Positions 1-12,300 of a stretch of DNA of 64,000 nt are shown here, one piece after another (the first letter of the stretch is position 1; the number at the start of each line of letters is the position of its first letter). The position numbers were made by a program, and so were the translations under genes. The DNA comes from Antedon mediterranea (lineage: Eukaryota; Echinodermata; Crinoidea; Comatulida; Antedonidae), in the NCBI RefSeq assembly GCF_964355755.1, contig NC_092679.1:6386001-6450000 (forward strand). The letters run 5' to 3'. The notes under the pieces are model-generated. The model ran no database searches. It was not told where the DNA came from and saw only the letters and a program-made list of their open reading frames with translations.

Positions 1-304
1 TATATGTCTGAACGAGGTAAGTCAAATACGTAGATAAACACCAATGATTGTAAAATTAGATGATATAGGACACTGCCTTAATGTATTGTTAAAAATAACG
101 GCACATTTACACAGAAAAGCGGGAATGCCAGCGGAAAACTGTGTGTCCTATGTAAAATCGCCTGACGTCCGCTCCATGCTTTGTGTAAATGGTCATAAAG
201 GAATCACATCTATATTTTTGTTAGTGTCAACACTCGTCTACAAATTGACCTTGATACTGTTAATCTGCATAGTGTAATTAAAATTGCGATGCTGCTTTTC
301 ACAG

Positions 305-3300
305 GTGTTGATGAGTGCAAAACCTTCCCTTCAATATGCGGTACCGGTATGTGTGTTGACACGCCCCTCAGCTACAAGTGCACCTGTCCGGGAAGGCACT
401 ACTTTGATATGAAGCAAAAGGTGTGTTTACGTAAGTAAATGTTTATTTTTTATCAAATGTTGCATGTCCCAGGGAGTTGTAACTCTCTGGTATGGTCCAT
501 ACTATTTTCGTCACTGTCCACATGTCTATGGGCATTTATTTATTATACTGGGTGACCTTTTCAGTACAGCACTTTGCCCACAGAAAGCCCAGTTCAGAAC
601 TAAAAGAATTGGATACACAATACACCACCATCCAGCACACATAATTTACAGTATAGCTGCCATTCTAAATCTTAGTTTCTCAGAATAAAAAACCCTTCTA
701 ACACAGATTCAGATTATTAAGGACATTGTTTTAAGCCACTCTTCTGTAAAATGCATCCAAATATCTCTTTCTAAATGTAAATGATTTTATAAATTTGTTT
801 TTCTATTAATATTAATAATTCATTTCTATTTTTTCAGAGGAAAACGAGTGTTTTAAATACCGCGGCATCTGTGGAAATGGAACATGTATCAACACGGATA
901 AAAGTTTTTTCTGTAAATGTCCGCCCAACTATGCCTTTGATAATGCAGGCCGCATGTGTAAACCAGTGGACTTGTGCGCTAATCACCGATGTGGAGATGG
1001 AGAATGCGTAGTAACGAATGGCGTTGCTACGTGTCAGTGTCAAGAAGGCTACAGGCATAGCAGTGTACTGGGCTCTTGTCAAGGTATATCTAGTTTGCTG
1101 CTGTGGTTTTCTAGTTAAGACACCCTGTGTTTTAGACAGAATTTATCAAGAAAAACAATTCACAAAGAAACTTATTACTATTATTTGCATGTAATGTATA
1201 TTACTTACTAACTTTACGATTGAATGGTGTAAGGTTTTAAGTCGAAAATTAATTACAGATAGAAACAGAATAACGTACAACGTGTGCGCAGTGTGTTGGA
1301 CGTTTGATTACTGATCATGAGATCGAAGTTTGAATCCAACTCTCGCTGCATTGCTTGTATCCTTTGGCAAGATACTTTACTTACATTTGCCTCTCTCCAC
1401 CCAGGTGTATAAATAGGTACCCAATTAGATCAAGACACAACTTTGCGCTGATTACTAGCTGCATGGGCATATGTTTCCGTAGGTGTTTGCCCCCAAAAAA
1501 TGACTGGAGTAATAATGCGCTTAGAGGTTTCACAACAATAGGCGCTATATAAATCCAGGATATTATTATTATTAAACAAGTACCATCCTCATTACCATGC
1601 ATGGTATATTCTATCAACAATTACAAATGATCTTTTGTGTTTGTAGATATTAATGAATGTAATGAACAAGCAGACATTTGTGGTAATGGTACATGTGTCA
1701 ACAGACTGGGTGAATACAAGTGCTACTGTCCCAAATTCTATGAATTTAATGAACAACTTAGGGCTTGCAAAGGTATGTATGTATGTAAAGCATTGCAATT
1801 ATTGCCTTAGTTTAATAGTAAACAGAAAATATTAATATTATAATTGCTCAATTTTGAGATATGTGATTCAATATTCAAGAAATGTTATTGCTGTTTTGTT
1901 TATTTGTTTTATTATATTATACTAATACATACTAATTATATTATACCTGTGTTTAATTATAGTATATCTGCAGCAATAGAAATCGCACAGATACCCAATT
2001 TTGTGGACAAAACAAGAAAAAAAAACAAATATTTATTATTGATTTTTAGTTTATTTGTTTAATTATATTTAACATGTGTGTATATATTTTATATCTGTGT
2101 TTAATTATATTATATCTGCAGCTACTGATTTCTGTAAAATAAACAGAGAAGTGTGTGGATCAGCAACGTGTCAGAATTACCAAGAAGGCCCAGGATATGT
2201 ATGCTTGTGTCCTACAAACTATTTCTTCAATGCAACAACACGTTCTTGTCAGAGTAAGTTAGCCAATAACTAAACACTAAACTGCACTGCAGAATCTTTA
2301 ATCTTAAACCTTGTCTACAATATCAAACTTTATGTGACAAAAAAATGTTATGTGCCCATATATGGACATGATGATTTCATATCACTACCATATTTTGGCA
2401 TACTTCTACAGGTACCATATTTGGGCACATCACATTTTTTTTGTCAAACTAGTTTGATAGTGTAGACAGAGCTTTACCGAGAAAGCGTATAAATATGTTC
2501 TTTTATTTTTTAATTATGTTCAACATTCCCTGTTTTTATTAGGTAATGATGTTTGTGTTCGTTTCGGTGTTGATTGCGGCAACGGTACTTGTGTTACGTC
2601 ATACGGTAGACCTGTTTGCCGTTGTGCAGAAGGATATAAATTTGAACATACTCGCAAGACATGTGAAGGTTCGTTCAATCACACAATATTTGTAGATTAT
2701 CAAATGAATCAAATCAGATAAGAAAAACTTCTTACATCTTTAGTTGTATTTAGTTTATTGATAAGATAAAATATGTAGAACCTGTGATAGCTACTGTATC
2801 ACACCAAAAACCAGGTCCATTTTGGATTATTACAAAAGGAGGTTCCTTTTTTCCACCGAAATGGAACTTGCGCTTGCTGGCTAGGATTGTCAAAAAAATA
2901 TGAGTTAGTTTTAGTTATTAGCCTAATTGACCATCATTTATGCTTCTGGTCTCAAATCAAACCTACATTATTTCTATAGTGTCCTACTGCAGTTGAACAT
3001 AATTAATATTTATGATATTTAATTTCTATGATATTTAATTTCTATCCATAACGCTTTACTTTACTTGCAAAACAACTTTAAAAGCAAAACAAGAAAACTT
3101 ACCCCAAAAAAATACAATCCAGATCCTCCACAGACAGACGTTACCAGGCTATTCAGGAAATTAAACTCGGAGATGTAATTTTGAGTTGATTGTTGATTGG
3201 ATAGATATTAGTTGGTAGGTCATTCCCGAGTTGTCCATATTTTTAGAAGTATTTATCACCAGAGTGGGTAGTGACACGTAGAACATAGGGCCTGGTAACA

Positions 3301-6300
3301 TCAGTGGAGGACCTAGGACCACTTCTACCTGGTACCACTTCTACCTGGTACCACTTCTACCTGGTACCACTTCTACCTGGTACCACTTCTACCTGGTACC
3401 ACTTCTACCTGGTACCACTTCTACCTGGTACCACTTCTACCTGGTACCACTTCTACCTGGTTCATACCTAATGAGAAAATATTTGATAGAGTTGCAATAA
3501 TAATGATAATCTTGATACATTACTTTCTTGAATGTTTTATGTATTTCAGTTGCTGTTATTTGTACAGCATTCCCTGATATGTGTGGTAATGGAACATGTG
3601 TATTGTTAAGATCAGGACATCGATGTGTATGTCCATCTGGATTTGAGTTTGAATCTCTTTCTAAAAACTGCTTACGTAAGTTTGAAAGAATTTACCTCAA
3701 ACCTACGAAGTTTCTCGATAACCGTTGTAGTATCTATGGCAGAAATACCACCCTCTATGTTCGGGTGATTTTTGCAAAAATAGCACCCTCTATGGGTTGG
3801 CCACACTAAAGTTACTCGATTTTTTTTTTTTCATAATTCAGTTGTTTTTTTTAAAACTTCTTTTACACTGTTTATTTCTGTAGGTATTGACCAGTGTCGA
3901 AAGTTAGAGGGAGTCTGTGGAAACGCAACCTGCACAGATTTACAAGGAATTATCGATTGCACATGCCCAGAAGGTTATGAATTTGACGCTCAATTAAAAT
4001 CATGTCTCGGTGAGTTGTTTCCGTCTTGCTTTGTTTCTTTTCCATCACAGCATTAAAAACTTCTTGCCCCTTTTTCACAGCTAAAATTTTGAAATACTAT
4101 TATTAAATAGCGTTTTCCTTTTTAGATTTTTTTTTACTAACTTTATGCTAAAAAAATAAATAAAAAAAATTATTATACTAAAACATTTATTGCATCATTC
4201 ATCAGAGTTGGGTAGTAGCCGAGAGGACAGACCCGGGTTCAACTTGGCTGAAAATGAGCATGTGGTTGAAAATACTAGAGAGGATAAGTCGAAAAGGAAC
4301 TGGCCATTCTACCACGTAATGTCGAGGCTTAGTAAAATGAGCTCCTAACAGCTCATTACCCTATCTTCAAAAATTAATATGAGACTACCTTTATTCATTG
4401 CAACAGTGTTATTTGGTTCCTGATAACCGATTTCTTTATATTTCAGTCTCTAACGAGTGCCAAGTTTTCCCTGGAATTTGTGGTAATGGAACTTGTCAAG
4501 ATACTCCAACACATTACGAGTGTTCGTGCCCGGCACAGCATCAGTTTGACGAGACGCTACCAGGATGTATACGTAAGTTTAATAGTTACTAAACAATTTT
4601 AATTCATTTATATATCTTAAAAATGCATGACTTTGTGTGTGTGTGTTTTTCAAACTAATACCCCTTTCATATCGCCTAAAAAATTCCTGAGTTTAAAGCT
4701 CTGTCTACACTATCTAACTTTATTTGACAAGAAAATGTTTTGTGCCATATATATACATGATGATGTCATATCACTACCATATTTGGGAATATCGCTAGCA
4801 TATTTGGGAACATTACACTTTGTTGTCAAATTAGTTTAATAGTGTAAGCAGAGCTTAACACATCCCTTCACTTTGTTACTACCGGGTATAAACAGACGTC
4901 GTTGAAATACGTATACACGGTAATACCGGGTATGAGCAAAACAATGATTTGATGGTATCTGCACAGAGGTGGGAATAATGCTCCGCAGTGAAAGGGTTAA
5001 CATCAACACCTGCATTTGATATTGGATGTAAACTTTAGTGTTTTACTAGGCAATGTGAAAGGGCTTTAAGATGCATGAAGGATTGTGTTTTACTTACTTT
5101 ATTTATTGTTCAGGTATTGGTATGTGTAAACTGTACCCATACACATGTGGAAATGCTACTTGTCTGGATGACAATGGCAAAATAGTGTGCGTCTGTCCTG
5201 CACATTATGAATTTGATACTGTCACCAATGTATGTCTAGGTATGTAGTATATTATTGTAAACATAATACACACCCTTAAAGTAAAATGGAATAATCCATG
5301 AAAATACTATAATGAGCTTTATCTACACTCTCAAACTTTATGTGACAAAAAATGTTTTTTTGTTACATAAAGTTTGATATAGTGTTACGTGTTGTTATGC
5401 ATGTTTTGATGTAATTATCTGTAGGAGAAATAATAATATCTTTTTCTTTTGAAAAAGATATTTTATTCATTGCTAACTTTAGTTTTCGTGTCGGTCTTAG
5501 CTACAATTTAAAGAAAAAAATATTAAATTGAATTATAAATACAAATGCCATGGTATAGCAGCTTAGAATAAATGTACAGTAGGAGTTTATAATTTAAAAT
5601 TATGCGTTACTATACTTGGTTTCTTTCAGCTTCCAATGAATGTTATTTGTATCCAGACGTTTGTGGGAATGGAACGTGTGTTGACCTTGTAGACGGATAT
5701 CAATGTCGCTGTAACATTGGATATGATTTTGATTATGACACAAAATCATGCATAAGTAAATATAGTTGTTTTAATTTTAACGACTTTTTATCACATTTTA
5801 AAAATTGATTGGTTAGAAATAAAAATTATTAAAGAGTAGCAGCAAGTACATCATATGTACATTTTAACAATGTTTCCTCAATGTTTTTAATATTTGCGAT
5901 TTTATTTTTGCTTAGGCCTACACAGTTTTTGTTAATAAGTACTTATCTCAGTGATAGTGTAAGTTCAAATAATACTCGGTGCTTTGTTTTTAGGATCCAG
6001 TGTTTGTAATAAAATAGTTGGCCTATGTGGTGGTAATGCCACTTGTCAGGATACCATATTTGGTCATCGTTGTCTTTGTCCAGAATATTCCTTCTACGAT
6101 CCTAACGATGAAGTCTGTAAAGGTAAGTCTATGATTAATTTCAGGAAAGTAACATCTCTGATTTATGAACTTCTCAAGTACAAATTCTCTGTTACATAAT
6201 TTCAATTCAATCTTGCTTTTTTTTTTATTTATGTTCATAGTTACAAAATCTGTTGCAGCATATAAGAAAAAACAACTATAAAGACATAAAGACATTTTAG

Positions 6301-9300
6301 GCTGTGTTCGGACGTAAAATCAGTTACATGTGTAACTTTACATGTGTAATCAGTGATCGTTTGGACGATGAACAATTTAAACTCGTAAACTAACAAAAAT
6401 TACCCAGCAGAGTAATATTTCATGCATCTCTTTACACTATTAAGGTCAAATTGCTTCTTATCTTGTGGTCAGCTTGTGGTTTAAGGTGTAATTGAATCTC
6501 ATGAGATGGATTTTTGAAACAGCAAGTTTAGCTCAAAATTTACACCACACGCGATCATTACATGTGTAAATTTGTTCCGTCCCAACGGGCTCGTGGAGAC
6601 ACTGGTATCAGACCATCTCATTTTGTAATAAAGCCTGGATAATTCAAATGATGATACTGTACCATAATACATTATAGAATAATACATTATAGAATATATT
6701 CTATTGCATTTTTGCCAGCAGACATTCTCTGTAACAATGAAAAGACAGATTTTCATAGATACTCCCCAAAAGACGGGACACCATTATTAACAAACATGTC
6801 ACCAGCACTGCAGTATCTAGGCAATCTTAGCAATAATATAATGCTCTGTCTACACTATCAAACTGTATGTGACTATGTGATGTGCCCATATATGGACATG
6901 ATGATGTCATATCACTACCATATTTGTGTATACTGTATCACAAATTTGTTTGTCAAACTAGTTTGATAGTGTAGACAGAGAGTGTGGTTGTAGCTACATA
7001 CCTGTAGTTTTTTTTTTGTTTTTTTTTCGTAATAAATGAGGGTGATCCATCCAGCAATTGTTGATCATTAGGGACCTTTAGAGGTTCACAAGAATGTACA
7101 CAAGATGCTCCACATAAACAAAGTTTTATTACAAGTCTTTGGGAGTGCAGTTGTAATATTTTGTCCTTAGAAAAAATCCTGACATGTGACGAGACTTGAA
7201 CCCAGGACCCTTGGAGTGGTAGCCAAGCATCATAACCACCAAGCCACAAACTCCACAAGTTCATTGTCTATATATTTTTCTTGACAGAGGAAACGCCATA
7301 TGATCCTTGCACACAGATACCAGACGCATGTGGGGCTGGTGCTACATGCTCGGCTGCTGATGGCCTCATAACATGTACCTGTCCATTAGATCAGGAATAT
7401 GATGTCACTTCAAGAACCTGTGTTAGTAAGTATAACCTGTAAAATTATTTATATACACATATGTTTGTGCTGCTGCCAGTTGTGTTTTTTACCACTGGAT
7501 CAGGTGTATGGATTTTACCTCAAAATGTTGGTTCCTAATTAAGAATCATAACGTAATGATCTTTCACAACTGTTCCGCACATCAAATCGTTTTCATAATA
7601 CCCCACATGGCTATGCGCTAATCGATATGCACGTTGCCGCGTGAAAACGAAGCATCGATTTGATTTGCCAGCGCCAGACCAGAACTGTACTGGTGTGAAA
7701 GACCCTTTAATCAAAACAAATTCAATTTCAACAAACATTTATTTCATCAAATGCCATACTAATAATACAGAGCATAAAAATGAGGACAAATCTAGCGGTA
7801 AACTTGTCTCAGTTGTTCTTGTGACGGTCCCTAATGATCAGCTTCGGCTGGATGGACCACTCTTATAAAATATTGTTGAAATAAAAATAAATAAAAAACG
7901 TTAGTATTCTGTAATTATCTATACAGTAAATATTTTTCTCTGTTACAGAAAACCTTGATTCGTGTATATTATTTCCTGAGATATGTGGTAACGGCACTTG
8001 TGTCAATCGTGGAGTTAGAGATTACATCTGTGAATGTCCTGCAGGATATTACTTCCAAAGTTCTGAAAATATTTGCAAATGTAAGTAACAAATTTTAAAA
8101 TTTACTATAATTACTAGTAATGTTTATAATAAGTTAAGCTCTGTCTACAAACTTTATTTGACAAAAAAATGTGATAAGCCCATATATGGACACAATGATG
8201 TCATATCACTACCATATTTTGGCACATCACACACTACTGCAGTAGTTTTATAGTGTAGACAGAGATTTACTCTTATTTCCCATGGTTTTCTTGACAGCTT
8301 TATTCCTCATAGGCTGTGTGGATGAGGGCTATCCAGTCATTTGACAAAAAAAAGTTTTTTAAACTTGTGTTTTGTTAAAATTTATAAAAGTAGTCTGTAT
8401 CTCCTAATATATTTCTTGCATCCTTAAAGGGTAATTTACACATACGGGCATTAATGATAATAAAAATATAGAATCTATGTTATTCCTTATGACCATTTAC
8501 ACACAACGCAGAGCGGACGGGTGTTTTCCGCTCAGGATAATAGATCTATTATATTAAATACAGATTTTGCGTGCGACAAGCTCTCGTCTGTGTAAATTGG
8601 CCTTAAGGCAAATATGGCAGTATTGCAACAGCCCAGACAAGTTTCTGAAATGTTACTCTCTCTTGATAATTTCTTACAGCTTCAACAGCAGCTCTTTCTG
8701 ACAGTGTGAATGAGTGTCAAATCCAAGGTGTGTGTTTGAATGGTGTTTGTTTTGACTTGCCTGATGGTTACAGATGTGATTGCTGGGAAGGCTTTATAAA
8801 AGTCGGCGACGAATGCAAAGGTAAAACGTTCAATCAAATTAATCGGCCATCTAATCTGCGATTTTTTTCTCCAATCTGAGCCCATTTTTATAAGGCCTGA
8901 GAGACCATTTCAACATTATTTTACTACAGCAGTATTATTACATTTTGTCACTCTTTAACTTGTTTATGTAATTATTCAGCTTTTGCTATCCTGAGTACTA
9001 TACACAATCAAAATGATATTTCCAGCATTGACAGTAAGCACATCTTCTAGGCCTATTGTATAATAATAATTTTACCCTACACAGTGAATGGACATTCTGT
9101 CCATGCATCTTCCCCTTAACGTCTGTCTAAATTCGCCTTAATATCATTTTTGTTTTTAACCTAACATAACGCAGCATATTTCAATTAAAGATCCTGGAGT
9201 GGTCTTTAATAGGAGGTATATATGTGTAGTTTTCAAATTTGTATCATTTTTCCGAAGCATTATCCATGTAACAAATTAAATGCCATTTGAAATGAAACCG

Positions 9301-12300
9301 AATGAAACATTAATATACTTTTTCATTTTTATCAATAAATAGTTTTCTTATTCATTATAATATAATTTTTCTTCAAATCTAAATGTATTGTCTATGAAAT
9401 AACAGTGTTAATGATGAAAATACAGTGACATTCAACCTCTATTAAACGGACATATTTAGAACGTAACAAAGTGATCCCTAAATAGTGGTGACCCCTGTTA
9501 AAAGGTTGGCAGTAGTGTGAATATATAATATATTACCTCGTTCGTTTCATGTTCTCAAAATAGCCATTCAGGGTATGATCAAATGGAACACTTTTCTGTG
9601 AAACAAACAAAGAACAAAATATATTTTAAAACTACGGCCAACCCCGGTTCTGCTATGGTTACAAAATTGGAAGTAAAAATTTAAATCTTAAAGGAAAGGT
9701 TAAACAATATTTTTATTATAACTTGGTGATTATTTTAAAGACAATACATTTCTAAACCATGTATGTTCTATTTTAAATAATATAATATAACATTATGATA
9801 TTTCATAAACTTAATAACCAGATGATTTGTTTAGATGTGGATGAGTGTGAGGACATAGACGTTTGCCAGTTTGGTACCTGTGTCAATGCTCCCGGTACCT
9901 TCTGGTGTGAGTGCGAACCCCCTCTACAATTGGATAGTACACAACGACGGTGCATAGGTGAGGTATTGAGTGTGAATATATATTAGAAATCCCTATGAAA
10001 TTTGTGAATTGATTTGAAAGTACAATGCAATGAAAGAAATAATAAAGTAGTATTTTCACCATTTATAATATAACGTTTAGTTTTGAGGTATAAAGACAAA
10101 ATTGACATCTGAATACAGTAATAACATTTTTTAGATTTTCACATTTACAAAAATGTTCATTACAAATTTAAATGGCTTAATTACATTATTTTGATAACAT
10201 AACAATTCTTATCTTGATAATTTATCATATCATTCAAAATTAATTTGTTAACTAATATACTGTATATATTCAGATTGAAATAAATACAGAGTATGAATTC
10301 AAATTCTTCTTACATCAATTTTTTTTATCGAAAATTGCAAGCATTTCATCGAGAATTGCCAGCATTTCGTCAAGAATTGCAATCAATTCATCGAGAATTA
10401 CAAGCATTTCATTGAGAATTGCAAGCATTTCATCGAGAATTGCAAGCAATTCATCGAGAATTGCAATCAATTTATCGAGAATTGCAATTGCATTTCATCA
10501 AGAATTGCAAGCATTTCATCGAGAATTGCACGCATTTCATCGAGAATTGCAAGCATTTCATCGAGAATTGCAATAAATTCATCGAGAATTGCAAGCATTT
10601 CATCAAGAATTGCAAGTATTTCATCAAGAATTGCGAGCATTTCATCAAGAATTGCAATCAATTCATCGAGAATGACAAGCATTTCTTGAGAATTGTAAAC
10701 ATTTCATCGAAAATTACAAACATTTCATAGAGAATTGCAAACATTCTCATACGCATCTGCATGATTATAATCCATTTTTTCTAAATGCTTTTAATTGTTC
10801 TAAATTAAAAACCTGTTCTGTAAATTTGTTATCGTTTATTTAATGCATTACATGTAGTTGGAGATGATGATTCAGGTAAGTGACTATTAAAAATAATTTC
10901 TGAAAACAAAAATTGATTCAAAATATATGAAAATTGGAAATACTGTATATACAAAATAGTATACACATTCATTTTGTTTCGTTTATGTATTCAACCAGCA
11001 AAAATAATATAACGTTAGGAAAAAAGAGAGGATACAAATAACATATAAAAATAGCCTGGCAGGGGTTAAACCATAGAGATTATAATATCTCTATGGTTAA
11101 ACAAAGTACACTCAAATGGGTCAGGTATGTCTACTACCATAGAGATAATATCTCTATGCTACTACTAAAACTGGAAATACTCTATACAAAATAGTATACA
11201 CATTCATTGTGTTTCGTTTATGCATTCAACCAGCAAAAATAATATAACGTTAAGAAAAAAGAAAGGATACAAATAACATATAAAAATAGCCTGGCAGGGG
11301 TTAAACAAAGTACACTCAAATGGGTCAGGTACATCTACTACTAAAACTGGAAATACTCTATACAAAATAGTATACATTCATTGTGTTTCGTTTATGCATT
11401 CAACCAGCAAAAAATAATATAATGTTAAAGATACAAGCAACATATAAAAATATAAAATGCCTGGCAGCCGTTAAGCAAATGGGTCAAGTACGTCTACTAC
11501 TGAACAATGACAATCGTAATTAATTATTGTTAAGAGTCGAGCCTATTTACACAGAACCTTTCTTAAAATAACAACAAATTGAAGGCACATTGTCCCACTG
11601 AATTTTTGTTGAACATTTTTTTGTTGAATATGCCTTTTTAATGTCATAATAGTTATTTACTTCACAAAAATTGGATCAAAAAATAATTATTTACTTCAAA
11701 AAAACTGTAATTTAAAACCAAAAATAGTCCAAATGGCCGGCTGCCAGTCAATGGGTTTTTGATTGCATTTAACTATTTATTTTGTCATTTTATAGGTGAA
11801 AACATGTGTCTTTGTTTTCTACAGTAACATTGATTACAAAATGACCTATCTGAAGTTCTTAAATGTTATTAATCTTCGTGTTTAAGAATACTCTATTTTG
11901 TAACATTTCAGAATTTATCTGGCAGCCAGGTGGTCCCGGTATGAATGGCGCCACCCATGAGGAACGTAGAGCAACCTGTTGGTCTTCCAGCAATTGTAAT
12001 GGTTTACAGGCTTCTTCACAGACCTACACAGAGTGCTGTTGCGGGTCTGGCATCAGTTGGGGTGTCACTTATTGTGATGTTTGCCCGAAAAAAGGTTCAA
12101 GTGAGTGTAAAGTTCAGTGACATTTGGCAAATGTCATCAACTTTAAAACTTCAACTTGCAACAATAAAAATAACATTTTCAGAAACAATTTCACAGCAAA
12201 ATAACTATATACACAAAGCTAGCTCAAGAGCTGTACCTGCATATCACCTATGTTTTGATTTCTTTTTTTCTGTTGAGGGGATAGTTTAATTATTATTCAC

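Larger units (their letters stand above)
10935..11505 (+). repeat. Three tandem copies of a ~175-bp intronic segment
   Basis: Units begin near 10935, 11169 and 11344. Each contains AAAATAGTATACA, CAACCAGCAAAAATAATA, AGCCTGGCAGGGG and AAATGGGTCA. The first unit is longer because it carries two small palindromic insertions (11071-11096 and 11138-11158). The third is shortened in its second half. Confidence 0.85.

Noticed and set aside
1-16. Possible end of an upstream EGF exon before GTAAGT at 17
   Set aside because: The donor is good, but the only phase compatible with the other exons (phase 1) shows no cysteine, and 16 bases are too few to judge.
3318-3461. CRISPR-like array
   Set aside because: The 16-bp units are directly adjacent with no spacers. 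It is a minisatellite in an animal intron.
4200-4300. tRNA-like block (GTAGCCGAGAGGAC ... CGGGTTCAACTTGG)
   Set aside because: A- and B-box-like strings are too close together for a tRNA and no second copy was found in the window; it could be a SINE fragment, but support is too weak.
10419-10730. Open frames on both strands with repeats like LAILDEM and HFIENCK
   Set aside because: They are produced by a 21-bp tandem repeat whose unit length is a multiple of three. No splice or start context supports them, and they lie within an intron.
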